Position numbers and translations under genes: made by a program. The notes under the pieces are model-generated. The model saw nothing but the letters and a program-made list of their open reading frames with translations, did not search any database and was not told where the DNA came from. A DNA stretch of 64,000 bases from assembly GCA_019828545.1 (NCBI GenBank), contig JACVRA010000086.1, positions 62,001 to 126,000 of the forward strand, given 5' to 3'. This DNA comes from Paracamarosporium sp. OC-R06-R3 (taxonomy: Eukaryota; Ascomycota; Dothideomycetes; Pleosporales; Didymosphaeriaceae). Positions within the stretch are counted from its first letter, which is position 1; each line of letters opens with the position of its first letter. Below, in pieces: positions 23,906-34,975 of the stretch.

Positions 23906-24598
23906 CGGGGCAATACAATCTTCTTTCCTAATCACACTGTCCCAGCTCTTGTCGATCAGCCTCCCGCTAGCTCTCACTAGATTCGAAGCTTGTCGAGTGC
24001 TTAGAAAATCTAGTCGACTTGTGTTTTATCCGACGGTGGCTGTTCAATAGTCTTGATGCTGTCGCTTGCGGAACGAATGAATTCAGACTTCGAACCACAT
24101 CGGGTGCAGAGGACAAAGCGACCCGGAGTGTCTCTTGTTGGCGGTGGCTGCGATCATCAAGTGATTGAGAACTTGGTAAACCATAACAAAGAAGGCATGT
24201 GTCTGCAATTAACGGACATTTTCCGAAGGCGTCAGTGGAATGCTATTAATGTTAATTTTATAGAGTTTTGTGGGATCAGGTGCTTACATTCCAGGTGCCG
24301 TATGCAGCAATAACGTGTTGTGAAACGTAAACGCTGAAAACACAGAAGGAGCAAGTAGGCTGATGATTGAACATTGAACAAGCAACGATATATTTACAAG
24401 ACGAAAATAAACCTATATGGAGAATCGATGCCGCTGAAAAAGTTGATCGTACACACATGCAATCATAATCAAACTGCTTGCATTACCCATTCCCAGACAT
24501 CCATCTTCCATTGAAACCGTCAAAACGCCACACAGTTATAATGCCGCTCGCTCGCTCGACTGTCCTTACGTACGTTTGCGAACCACCGAGAACGTCGC
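23906..24598. other. Intergenic spacer
   Basis: Promoter of the disordered membrane protein gene and 3-prime region of the next minus-strand gene. No other feature seen. Confidence 0.4.
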
Positions 24599-26176
24599 TT
24601 ACAAAACCATGAAAACAGTAGCGAACAAAGCCACTAGAAGACTCATTGTCGCACTGCCTGCCAAAGAGGTACCGGCACCGTGGATACCGAGAACCTCATC
24701 TTGGCGGGCGAAAGTGACATTCTGAGGAATGCTCTCGTTCAAGCACTGTCCGTTTGCGATATCTAAACCGCGCAGGTCGTCCGGAACATGGAAGAACATG
24801 TAACTCTTGTTGTTTAGACCTTCGAAGCCGGACGTGTCGTATGGGAACCAGTCACTATCATCAGTTGCCGACGTGTTGCGTAGGAATATACACTGGACTT
24901 GGTCTGGGTGATCGTGTGCGAGTTGAGGATAGGCTTTCATAACGTCCGAGTTCGATGTATCGGCAACGAGCACAAACTTTCGCTTCGGGAACGTCGCAAA
25001 GACTTTATCGAGTAGGAATTTGCGGATCGATAGTGTGGCGGACACATCAGAGAAGTTCAAGGGCCGCGTGTCAAAAGAGCCACCGGGGTACGTCTTGAAG
25101 ATGAAGTCCATGTAGTTTCGTGTGACCTGCTCTGGGGTAGTGGTCAAGTAGTGGAAGTGTGTGCTGTTGGGAAGGCTTTGTGACCAGTTGGCGTAGATCT
25201 CGGGCATGTTCATCCATTGAGTGAATGGGCGGGCAAACGAGTTTAGCAAGCCTTCCTTAGGATCATAAATCTTGGTGACACGAAGAATATCATCAATATC
25301 GGAGATGAACGTGATGCCCTCTGGCGGGACCAGGTACGCAGTAGCATTGCCGGTTAGCGTGCCGTCGGTGTAAACGTTGAGTCGCTGGACGTTGTTGGTC
25401 TCGTTTCCAGCAAGCAGCCCTCCCCCAGATACATTCTTGATGGGCACAAAGACATCAAAATCACCCTCGGGGGTGGTTTCATATGGAAGCGTGACGTTTT
25501 GGGAGCCACCTGGGGGAGTGACTGCATTGCTGCCTCCAGGCTCGCCATCGCCACCTTGGGAAGGGGCAGGTTCAAGATGCAGTGTGACATTTCGGTCTCC
25601 CTGCTGCACAATGAAGATTTCCGAGGTCAAGTTCCTCGCCTGATCCTGCTGGCTTTCAGGCAGCTCATCGATGTCGACGTCGATCAAGAAGATGTTGGCC
25701 AGGTCATTCAGCTTCTCCCTCGAAATGTTCGGCATCTTGTATACGTTTCCGTGAAACCGCACATTCCAGCCCTTATCAGTCCAGTTGGCATACGGGGGAA
25801 CATTGAGCACCTGAGTCGGGGCCGCATCAAGGTCATCATCACCAATTCCGAGCGAGGATTGTACCTGGCTACCGGTAGGCAGATCCTGAAACCAATTGGG
25901 GATGCCTTCAGTGAAATAGTTGGGTAGATCCGTCCCTAGGACACTGCCCCAGGACTTCGCGATGTTATCCACGCCGCTCTTGATATCGTCGAAGATGTTG
26001 CGCTGATCCAAAACGTGGCTGCGTCCACCCTCGAAGAATACCGGCGCCGGCGTCGTGATCGGAGCGCGTGCTTCGATGGGTGCTGGGGCAGCCGTGGGAT
26101 CCGGAATCGCGACCGCGTTGGCCGCTTTCAACGCGGCACCGAGCAGCAACGCGTGCTTCGAGACCTTGGTATACAT
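24599..26176 (-). CDS. Secreted, probably GPI-anchored App1/DUF2183 phosphatase-like protein
   Basis: A single exon of 525 aa starting at the ATG at 26176 (M-Y-T-K-V-S). An N-terminal signal peptide (A-L-L-L-G-A-A-L-K-A-A-N-A) and a C-terminal hydrophobic tail after a small-residue site (G-T-S-L-A-G-S-A) suggest a GPI-anchored cell-surface protein. Numerous N-glycosylation sequons support secretion. The central and C-terminal half is the DUF2183/App1 catalytic domain: F-I-S-D-I-D-D-I-L (HAD-type D-x-D), W-M-N-M-P-E-I-Y-A-N-W, and F-V-L-V-A-D-T-S-N-S-D-V-M. Yeast App1 is a cytosolic, actin-associated Mg-dependent phosphatidate phosphatase, so a secreted relative is notable. The family's usual T/V after the second acidic pair is Ile here. 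The substrate outside the cell is unknown. Confidence 0.85.
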   Translation of the reverse strand: MYTKVSKHALLLGAALKAANAVAIPDPTAAPAPIEARAPITTPAPVFFEGGRSHVLDQRNIFDDIKSGVDNIAKSWGSVLGTDLPNYFTEGIPNWFQDLPTGSQVQSSLGIGDDDLDAAPTQVLNVPPYANWTDKGWNVRFHGNVYKMPNISREKLNDLANIFLIDVDIDELPESQQDQARNLTSEIFIVQQGDRNVTLHLEPAPSQGGDGEPGGSNAVTPPGGSQNVTLPYETTPEGDFDVFVPIKNVSGGGLLAGNETNNVQRLNVYTDGTLTGNATAYLVPPEGITFISDIDDILRVTKIYDPKEGLLNSFARPFTQWMNMPEIYANWSQSLPNSTHFHYLTTTPEQVTRNYMDFIFKTYPGGSFDTRPLNFSDVSATLSIRKFLLDKVFATFPKRKFVLVADTSNSDVMKAYPQLAHDHPDQVQCIFLRNTSATDDSDWFPYDTSGFEGLNNKSYMFFHVPDDLRGLDIANGQCLNESIPQNVTFARQDEVLGIHGAGTSLAGSATMSLLVALFATVFMVL

Positions 26177-27465
26177 GTTGTAGCTTTTACACACTGTCAG
26201 CGAACGCGCTGGAAATGTGGTGGATTGAAAACAAACCTGTATTTGTATTGACCAGGCCGGAACAAGCTACGAGAGAATTAGCCTCCACACCGGTGCGCGG
26301 AAGCGACAGACGCAAGACGCCAGGAGTTAAGAAGAGAAAGGAAACTTGGGTACGATCAGATGTACAAGTACAAGCTAGAAAGCACGATTCGCTTCCCTGT
26401 TTTTAATTAACCCTCGCCGGGCCCATCGGACTGTACTCTAGCTGCAGGAACCAGACAGCCCCCTTGACGTCACTCTGCTGGTGCAGCCGCAGGATCGCCA
26501 CTAGCCGTTGTAGGTCTAGGGCCATCTTGAAACTGGTTCTGTACAGGGTTGATTACTGGCAAATAGCGCACTGCGATGTATACATTGTACTTTTAATCGA
26601 CAAAGGATCGTCTTGTGGCTCTGTGGCTGAGAAGGATAATCATAGCCATGGGTGAATACGTGCATCCCTCGTACTGGGTGTTCCAAAGAAGGCGGTCAAT
26701 ACTTGTTCGAAAACGGAACCATGATGCGAATTGTGGGTTTGCATAGCTGACGATGAGTTTCGGCATGTAAGCAAAGACCGGGTCGTACGAGTGAGTTTGT
26801 GGCAAGCCTCATGCCACGCCTCACAACGTGTCACGTCACTGCTATCCTGGTAGCTCCACGGCACAGCACATCTTTCTATTTCGAATACTCTACGAAACCG
26901 TTGGTCGCTTGACTAGGGGTACTTTCAGTTTGTTTTAACAAAAGAAGCATCTAGTTCCTGTTCATCTGCTGAAGTGCGACTGTGAGATCATAGAAAGAGA
27001 TGGTACTTTGGTAAAACTTCGTTCCGTACTAGATTCACACAACAAAGTGATAAGAATATTGAGACTGCGTAAAGGACGAACTGGAAATATTTTACTGGGA
27101 TGGCATATCCTTCAGGGAATGATGATTGTATCACAGGTTCTAAACTTCCTAATTAAGCAAGATGAGACCTCGGGTCGAAAACCATTGATCGTATTTCACC
27201 GATGTTGGGCTAAAAATAGAAGTCTCGAGCTGGTCACGTACTTTCACGTGATACACTGCAAGGCACATTCAGATGCTTCTTTACCCATGTCCCGATATAA
27301 CGTTGAACAATTTTCCAGGAAGTCGCTAGATTGGTCTTCTATATACACTCTAGATGAAGTAATCTCTAGCCACCCAAAGCGCGCAACATAAATGCAAATC
27401 ATGGATCCATCCACCCGTATGGTACGGCCCTTAGATAGAATCCGTTCATGCAAACCCCACACATG
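26177..27465. other. Intergenic spacer
   Basis: 1.3 kb between two minus-strand genes. A 127-codon plus frame at 27008-27391 shows no family features and is left out. Confidence 0.4.
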
Positions 27466-28530
27466 TTACTCCCCATCCCTATCAAACATTCTGCTCATTG
27501 CCTTCTGTGCCAACTCTACCCCCAAGAACGTCGCCGCATTCGCCGGCACCGCCCTCGCCATCGCAGGCCCAATGCCCGGAAAAAACGCCTTGTATCCTCC
27601 GGCCGCATAAATCCCTCTTATCGTCCCTCCGATTGTAGGTCTCCCCTCCGCACTCTGCAGCCTCGACTTAATCGTATCGATAGGGAAAACAGGTATCCAC
27701 ATAGCGATACCCGCACTACCACCCGCGACCATGACCGCGCTGAGCGACAATTGCCCCGGCTGTCCCGTTGCAGGATCCTTTGGTGTTAATTTCCGCTTGA
27801 CGATTTCGTAGGTCGCGAAGTAGCATGCCGAGCCGGGCCCGTCTCTGGCGAGCGTCATGGCGCTTCCCCGGAAGACGGAGCGTATGCCGCCTTCCTTGTA
27901 AAGCTGGCGGACGACGTCCACACCACCCGAGTATTTGGGCTTCTCGCCCGGCGCAAGCTGTTTCTGGCCCTGGATCTGCAGGAGGACTTTTACGCGCTCG
28001 AACGGCGCCGTGATGAGCGTCATGGGTATTGCGCTGAAGAAGCCTGCGGCCGAGATCTGCGCGACGCTGTACTGACCGTTTTCGACTTTCGAGAAGCTGG
28101 ATACGAGTTGTTTCCCGACATCGTAGCCCCAGAAGGACACCGCGACTGCGATTCACACCTTAGCTTACGCTCCCATTGTGATCTTAATTCTCCAAGGGAA
28201 CAAGAAGCCCAACTTACACATCGGCGTAACGCCCACAAGCGGCGCACTAACACCCGCATACAGTCCCCTCGTCAACCCCTCCCTCGCAACAGTCTTCCTC
28301 ACAACATCCATAGCCCCGCTGTACACACCCTTCTCTGCCGTCTGCAGCCGCACTTTTACGAGGTCGAACGGGTGTCCCACGACAACGGCGCACACGCCGC
28401 CTACGCCGCCGGCTACAAGAGCCCGCAGCGATTGCAGAGAGTTCTTGGATGCGGCTTTGACATCTTCTTTCAGTTCGTCTTTGGAGGGCAGATTCTCGGG
28501 TTTGAGCGGGTTCTCGAGCTTTGTGGACAT
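27466..28530 (-). CDS. acuH/CRC1: Mitochondrial carnitine/acylcarnitine carrier
   Basis: Exons 28530-28218 and 28145-27466 give 330 aa. Three mitochondrial-carrier repeats carry the P-x-D/E-x-x-K/R signatures [22 protein letters not shown] and [11 protein letters not shown]. The block [19 protein letters not shown] is characteristic of the carnitine/acylcarnitine subgroup (Aspergillus AcuH, yeast Crc1). The protein exchanges acylcarnitine for carnitine across the inner mitochondrial membrane, feeding acetyl and acyl units to respiration during growth on fatty acids or acetate. The exon join rebuilds G-V-T-P-M-F-A-V-S-F-W-G-Y. A CCGAGG element lies about 260 bp upstream (separate entry). Confidence 0.92.
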
Positions 28531-29125
28531 TGCGGGCGAGCTTGGTGCTGCTTGGGCGTGCCTCGTGGAGGAGAGGGTGGAGGCGCTGCGCTGTAAGAAT
28601 AGCTGGGTATATCTAGAACCGCGCCCTCAAACGAGACAGACAGCAAAGTACGAAAGAAAGCACAAGGCACAAAGCGCAAAAGAAGAGACAAGGCGAGGAC
28701 AAGGGTCACAATTTACACGTGCTTCCTCCAGATCTCCGGAGCTTGGCCCTGACGTCGGCCTGCGGGATGCGCTCGGCTCGCAATTGAGCCGAGGCAAAAC
28801 TGGAGGCGAGGCTCCCCCGCGCCCGAAGGAGCGAAGGAGCTCGTTTTTAGTGTCTCCACTATCCACGCTTAGTATTTAGGGCATCCTAAAACAATGTCTA
28901 GAGAGTATACGTTGGAATGAATCGGTCTGGGGGCAGTTGCGATGGCCTTAATGGGCGCGAAATGTTTAGGACTTATTCATTTCACTTCTGTACTCGATGG
29001 AAGCTGCTGAATAATGGCGATACCCCTCAGTATGCAGCAACATTGAGTTGGTAGCCGCAAGAGCCTTTGATCGAGTATCCACCTAGTCTCTCGTGACCTT
29101 ATCCTCTTTGAGCTTCCATAGCAAT
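28531..29125. promoter_or_regulatory. Divergent promoter region of the carnitine carrier and aldoxime dehydratase-like genes
   Basis: A 595-bp spacer between divergent starts. It contains the inverted repeat described at 28772-28793. The carrier-proximal part is purine-rich. Confidence 0.5.
28772..28794. promoter_or_regulatory. CTCGGCTC-N6-GAGCCGAG inverted repeat with a CCTCGG core
   Basis: CTCGGCTC (28772-28779) and GAGCCGAG (28786-28793) form a perfect inverted repeat (also CGG-N12-CCG). CCGAGG at 28789-28794 is the complement of CCTCGG. CCTCGG is the core bound by the Zn2Cys6 fatty-acid regulators FarA/FarB in Aspergillus, whose known targets include acuH. Its position about 260 bp upstream of the acuH-like gene fits. 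Binding here is inferred. Confidence 0.5.
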
Positions 29126-30148
29126 ATGTTCTTTCGCGCGAAACATGAGCCAGGCAGCGAGTTTGTGTACGGCATCTTCGGCGTCCAGTATCAAGGTGCA
29201 GAACCTACGGGCAGCAGGTTGGAAGTGATCGAGCAGTTTGACAAGCTTATCATCGGCAAGGCACACTTCGACCGCATCACCTACCCTGGCAAGAACGACT
29301 TTGGCACTAGAATCTGGCTATCTTACTGGAAGCCGGAGAAGCTTGCCGAATGGTTTGCGAGTGAGCCAGTGGCTTCCTGGTGGAGGACCCTTCCTGACGA
29401 TGCTGGCGTCTGGCGAGAGTTTCTCACAGTCAACACGCGCCGGGCACAGAATGCTTGCACCGCAGAGTTGCCCAATGGCGTCAATGGTTTGGACGGGATG
29501 GAGTTTTTCTCCGACAAGATCGGCTACTGGGGATGCGTGCGTGAACGCCTGCTTGACACGTCTCCTGAGGAGCAGTTCAAGGGTGCCGTCCAGGAGGTCC
29601 CTGAGCGAACTCCCGAGGACGGTACCATCCGCCCAGGACGCACTATCATCACTGAGGCACCAGACAACATATGCTTTCTAATCGAGGGCCAGGATCACTC
29701 ACTCATGGCAGATGAAGAAAAGAAGCACTGGTTCAGCGAGTTCGACGGTCTGGTCACGGGATGGATGCTGCATCTCGGCGATAAGGCTGTCGAGAACGGC
29801 CTGCTCGATGTACGCATGGGCTACGTCCCCGAGAGCGGCACGTTCCGTACCGCGGGGCCCGTCAACCTCGACCATAACCGCAAGATCGAACTCTTCTTCT
29901 GGCTCGACATGAAGAAATTTGAGCGCGCGGGTCGCGTTCACCACGGCCATATCAAGCTGCGCAGGAAGTGGATGGAGGACTACTCGCCTGCAGGACGCAT
30001 GGGTAGTGGCGTTGGACACATCGTACTGTGGGAGGAGACGTCGATCCTGAAGGGCAAAGACATCGAGGCTGAGTATGTCGGGTGCAGGGAAGGCACTGGG
30101 CTAATGGGCTATGACGCGACTGGTGTGATCAAGAGTAAGCGTTTGTGA
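29126..30148 (+). CDS. Haem-containing aldoxime dehydratase-like enzyme
   Basis: A single exon of 340 aa from the first ATG in frame. Motifs along the chain (F-V-Y-G-I-F-G-V-Q-Y, W-L-S-Y-W, A-P-D-N-I-C-F-L-I-E-G-Q-D, G-R-V-H-H-G-H-I-K-L-R, L-W-E-E-T-S-I-L, E-Y-V-G-C-R-E-G-T-G) match the haem dehydratase family that converts aldoximes to nitriles. The His cluster in G-R-V-H-H-G-H-I is the likely proximal haem ligand region. Bacterial enzymes I recall have W-H-E where this one has W-E-E, so the distal catalytic His may be replaced. The N-terminus is slightly shorter than the roughly 350 aa family norm, and a short 5-prime exon could be missing. No nitrilase gene is next to it. Confidence 0.82.
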   Translation: MFFRAKHEPGSEFVYGIFGVQYQGAEPTGSRLEVIEQFDKLIIGKAHFDRITYPGKNDFGTRIWLSYWKPEKLAEWFASEPVASWWRTLPDDAGVWREFLTVNTRRAQNACTAELPNGVNGLDGMEFFSDKIGYWGCVRERLLDTSPEEQFKGAVQEVPERTPEDGTIRPGRTIITEAPDNICFLIEGQDHSLMADEEKKHWFSEFDGLVTGWMLHLGDKAVENGLLDVRMGYVPESGTFRTAGPVNLDHNRKIELFFWLDMKKFERAGRVHHGHIKLRRKWMEDYSPAGRMGSGVGHIVLWEETSILKGKDIEAEYVGCREGTGLMGYDATGVIKSKRL

Positions 30149-30997
30149 GCGTTATATTCCGTGCCTTTCTTGTTTCATTGAGCAAGCGTTTGTGAGCGTT
30201 GATTTTTGTTGCTTATTTTCTTGTTTCGCTGAGATACCTTACCATCACCAGGGCACAAAGTGATTATGACCAAGATTTTCTAAACCTACTTGTTATTCTG
30301 ATATAAGTGACTTATTATTTCAACATTGGACGTCTATCGTTTGAACTTTTTCGCCTTTAGGGGATTTTACAAGCTGAGTTAGTACTGTCAGTTAACCAGA
30401 ACAGGCTTCCTGTTCGCTCAATTGTATTTATTCAGCGTACCAGTCGTTTAGTAGGAGGCTACATATGAACAGCTGCTGTTGTACTCTTCAGATTTCATCT
30501 AACGATATCGAACGGCAGCTAGTCAGCCTCCACCTACTACATATCCAATACAAGAGCTTCTCTCTTATCAGATAACCTCGATCTCGCCGCAAAGATTCCA
30601 TATTGCGACCCAGCTAGGGCCGCGCCATCTTGGAAGTGTCACTTCGACTAGGTTTTCTCAACTACAGCAAAATGATGAGATTAGCAGACTCTAAAAATCT
30701 AAGAATGACTACTCCCCCACGGCTTACCGCAGCTGCCAATAGTTTCTGACTTTGCCAAAGAAGCAAGATATTCACTAGGAGGTTGAGGAGATTGATGATG
30801 AGATCGCAAATAGAGTCTAGAGAGAGGGCTAATGACATGTTTGCTTTATGTCACGTGCGTAAGAGGCGTCGGGTAACTAGACAATCGGCTTAGATGAGGA
30901 GATAATGCAATAAGTTGGAATGTGAACGTCGTCCTCCCTAGCGATCAAATGCTCCATTTTATGTTCTTGAGGGGGGTACTTTTGTCCGGCATGGGAA

Positions 30998-31238
30998 GCG
31001 GTCCTTTTGCTGCGTTTCTCTTCATGGCCGGCGGTCCTTTTGGTCATTTCACAAATTACTTACCGGTTGCAGGGCAGGAATCGTCTGACCAATCAGCTGT
31101 CCGTTAAGCAATTTCTCTTGGCGGTCTTTTTGCAATCCGATGCAAAGCACAGCCACAGCTGCATGCAAAGTTGGCGTGCCACCAATGAGAGCTGTCAGAT
31201 CGACGTTTTATTCGCGTGCATACTTGGCGGTCCTTTTG
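30998..31238 (+). repeat. Four direct copies of GCGGTCCTTTTG
   Basis: Copies start at 30998, 31031, 31121 (one change, GCGGTCTTTTTG) and 31227. All are on the plus strand, and three of the four are preceded by GG or TG. A weaker relative (GGTACTTTTG) lies near 30975. They occupy the promoter of the gene starting at 31349, ending about 30 bp before its TATA box. This looks like a cluster of transcription-factor sites. Confidence 0.75.
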
Positions 31239-31270
31239 TCAAGTATCAGCCTTGACGGTCTACGCAGGCT

Positions 31271-31281
31271 ATATATAAAAT
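31271..31281 (+). promoter_or_regulatory. TATA box of the Clr5-cyclin gene
   Basis: A TATATATAAAA stretch about 70 bp upstream of the ATG at 31349, directly after the repeated 12-bp elements. Confidence 0.55.
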
Positions 31282-31348
31282 CATCTTCTCCCAAAGATGT
31301 CACCGACTGGTAGAAATCGTATGTCCTCATATCGTACTCCTTCTGAAC

Positions 31349-33143
31349 ATGAGCAAAAACATTCGACGGGCAGCAGAACACCCGGCACACATTTGGGAAG
31401 CCCAGCGACAGCTGTTCACCCGACTGTACAAGGATGAGAAGAAAAAATTAGCTGAAGTCCAGCGGATTATGCAGGATGAGCATGGATTCTATGCAACGTA
31501 GGTACTGATACGTTCCGTACACGCGGTGGCGCTGATGTACCGTCGAGCGAGAGGCAGTACAAGCGAAGAATCAAGAAGTGGGACCTGGAGAAGAACTCAA
31601 AGGCAGACGAAAAGCATCACGCGCTGGTGTCTCTGAAGGGCTCTGAGAGCAACCTCGATATGACTTGTGTATACAAGCTCAATGGAAAAGACATTGCCGC
31701 TCACAAGCTCCTACGATATGCGCGATCACATGGTCTCAAAACGCCAAATATCGGTAATTACTACCCTCAGACTCACGCAATATGTTACTGATGATGTTTA
31801 GCTTGCAATTCCATGAATCGAAGATGCCGTGCTACGAAAGCTCGCTCAAAAAACATCACCATGAGCTTGGCCTTCGCACCAAATACTCTCCCTGGACAAA
31901 AGGAATTTGTTTTCCAAAATCTATATGAGCTATTAGCTTCGGTATGTGATGAGTCTAGAATCTTTTCGTAATGTAATTGATGTTTGTTAAAGGTCATCTG
32001 CTTTATGTGGTTCAACCAATGGGACCCCCTTCATTCCCTTCCACCTACCCGATCTCCTCTATCAGTCCCTACAACGGGATTCCTAAAATGGACAATGACT
32101 ATTCTGGAGATCACACAGCTTCCACCTAATGATATTCTTCTAGCTGCCTTATATGTTTATCGATTAAAATCAAGCAATCCGACGGTCATCGGTAACGCGG
32201 GTAGCGAATACAGGGTTGCTACAGTTTCTTTGATGCTCGCAAATAAATGTACGTTTACAAGGATCTCGGAGGAACTCTCTACTAACTTCTTTGTTATCTA
32301 GTCCTCGATGACAACCACTACACGAACAAGACATGGGCAGAAGTGTCGGGAATATCAGTTCAGGAAGTCAACGTTATGGAAATTGAGTTTCTCTCCAATA
32401 TGCGCTATGCTCTAATGGTACAACCGCACGTTTGGGAGTCCTGGCTCGAGCAGCTAGGAGAACTTCAGAAATTCCTTCGGCAACCGCCAACGGACTCTCC
32501 TCGAGTTATCACGCTCCCAGAGATGCCTCAGAGCGATCAGCAAATGACGCAATCCGGAATACCAGACACCGAGATGCGTGACATCTACGATGCCGACATC
32601 ACTAACGTCGCCCCTAGCAATGTCGGAAAAGTCCCGGATTTTGAGATGCCCGACGTCCCAGGTCCGGCAATAAATAATGCGTCGGATCTTACGCTACAAC
32701 GTAGTAGGCATGAAGGCTTGCAAAACCTTTCTGGCAACGATTTCGAATCTTCAGAACATATGGCGAAATATGCAGATGGCGAATTAAACATGCAAACAAA
32801 CAGACTCAACCAGAATACCGAGAGCGATGCTGATTTGGAAATTGATACCTACGTATCCGAACTCATGGACACATCGTTTGCAAACTTATTACCATCGCCA
32901 CCCTTCCCGAGCATTTTGACTATGGAGCTGCCAACACCTGCGTTGATAGCTGAGGACACGCTCCTCGAGTGGAGGTCAATTGAATCGTCCGAGCTACAAG
33001 AAGGCCCCATACCCGACCTGAACACTATCCTTGATCCTTCCTTGTGGGAAGACAGCTGGGAGTTATCACAATTAGAGCCAAAGTCGGTCCCGCTTTTGGA
33101 GCAGGCCGATGCGACAATGGTACCACGCCAGCCTGCAAATTAG
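31349..33143 (+). CDS. Clr5-domain / cyclin fusion protein
   Basis: Five exons (31349-31497, 31548-31753, 31802-31941, 31993-32248, 32302-33143) give 530 aa. Residues about 15-65 are a Clr5 domain (I-W-E-A-Q-R-Q-L-F-T-R-L-Y, E-H-G-F-Y-A-T-E-R-Q-Y-K-R-R-I-K-K-W), found in fungal proteins tied to heterochromatin or DNA contexts. From about 150 to 290 is a cyclin box of the Pcl/Mug80 type (F-M-W-F, L-A-A-L-Y-V-Y-R-L-K, G-S-E-Y-R-V-A-T-V-S-L-M-L-A-N-K-F-L-D-D-N, T-W-A-E-V-S-G-I-S-V-Q-E). Pcl cyclins bind Pho85-type kinases. The rest is acidic and disordered. Every junction is in frame and has plausible splice and branch sites. The alternative is a Clr5 mini-gene ending in the second intron plus a cyclin gene starting at an ATG in exon 3. 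Confidence 0.75.
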
Positions 33144-34975
33144 TCTGCCGATGGCCTTCATAACGCTTAGTTCGGGGTTCAATTGTGTCCGAGGGACATA
33201 TAGCGGACTGCTGCTGCTGCTGCTGTCTACGTCCTTTTCAGCTGTTTAATATCACTCATATCTAAGCTGAGGGCACCTCAATCTCAGGTCTTATAGTAGT
33301 CGTTTGTTCGGTACTTAGCGACACTCACGAAGCAGGCTTTATCATTTTGTTCACGCTTGTGAATACGGAACAATTACGATCAGAGTGGTATGGCTTACAA
33401 AAGATCGTATCTTCTTTCTGAAATCGTCAAACCATGCTCGCCAATTCTTTTGCATAGATTAGGGAAGGAAACCATTCAAGATCCTGAATCTTTCTATATA
33501 TCAGCCATTGCCTGTTTGATCAGGAACAGTCCAGTCAATTTTAGACGTGATGTGTGAGGACTATAAGAGAATCTAAGTGGAGGAATCCTTACCATCATCG
33601 AAACCATGATAAAACGCCTGTTTACGATATCGACCAAGGGTTCTTCAATATTAAGACCACCTTTCTTTCTTTATTGAACTGTATAACATAGCTCTACCGC
33701 TTGTTATACAATGGGAATATACATGTATGAACTGAAACCATGCTTCAAAATCTTATTCTACGGTTGATTTTCCTGCTCTGCACTTCTTCTAAGCAACTTC
33801 TGATCATCATGAGCGAATTCTCTTGGTGCTTCTCTCAATCCACATTTTCAGCTGAATGTTATGTACTTTCTATGTTAGGACATTGACAAGCCACAGAATC
33901 GGAAAGCAAAGTGCAAGTACAGCCTCACGTCTATTTTTCCATCTTGGTCCTGACGCTTGCATCTAATTAACCGTTATGCCAGCACTCCATAATGGAGACG
34001 ACGAGCGACATGTCGTCAATTATATATACACATGAAGAGATTGAGGAACGACTCTAACCGGAGCAGTAAAGTATCCCCCTAATTTGTCTTAACTACGCCG
34101 TCGTTCAAAAGATTTCATGACCAAGAATGCCGAACCCTGCTCGCTCGATAAAACGAAATCCTTGTCGCTCAGATAGATGCTGGAGAGGAAATCTAGCGTT
34201 TATAGCGGTACTGGTGGGGAATGGAGTGGGCATTCCTCGTCCAGAAGTCTCTAAGGATTCTCTCAAGATCGTTTGTATCACAGATATCGAAATAGAGTAG
34301 CTCAGTGATACTAAGCCGGTTTAAGTCTATCATTACTGGGGTAAGTCAGAAGGTGATGACCACTTCGAACCGATAGGCTCAATAGGCAACCCCGACTGAA
34401 GGCTTACGAGTGTATTATTTAGTGTGTTTGTTCCAGTCAATAAGATGGGAAAACATAGGTTTGACGATTAGCTTGCGAGGCTGCAGCGGTCTATAAAGGA
34501 TATGAAGTTTGCACACCACGGCCCCTAGCACAATAAACTTTTTTAAGGCCAAATAGATATCCTGTCAAGGAGAATTACCCAAACACCAGTTTATCAATTT
34601 ATGGTTTCTTAAACCTTGATGGAGAGCTACAACATAATTGAATGACAGAAGTGTCACGGTACCTAGTATGTCCTATTATAAAGTCACGTCACTCAGTAGG
34701 GAAAGGAGATTTTCTGAGAACTTTGTATTCCGTGAATGTGTCTTAACGGATCAGAGACTACACTAGTGCAGTCAACCCTGTCAAAAGGTAGTCGCCATGT
34801 TGTAATTTTTCTTTTCTCTTGAGAAAAGGAAATAGAAAAAGCCAACATGTGCGCGACACCGAGTTATGACCGATGTTTAACAAGACCGAGCCACGTATTG
34901 CCATGGTACGATTTATGTCACCGCTTTGGGACGTGAAGTGGTACTGCTGGATACAATACGATGTTGGCTAAATGC
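33144..34975. other. Long AT-rich gene-free spacer
   Basis: 1.8 kb with no open frame of note on either strand. A (CTG)5 microsatellite sits near 33207-33225 just after the stop of the Clr5-cyclin gene. It could be degraded repeat DNA, but no element end or coding relic is recognisable. Confidence 0.45.

Larger units (their letters stand above)
30149..31348. other. Intergenic region with the promoter of the Clr5-cyclin gene
   Basis: The first 700 bp are AT-rich with no coding signal. The last 400 bp contain four direct copies of a 12-bp element and a TATA box, annotated separately. Confidence 0.5.

Noticed and set aside
27008..27391. 127-codon plus frame
   Set aside because: No domain, no conserved motif seen, and an AT-rich codon pattern unlike the neighbouring genes.
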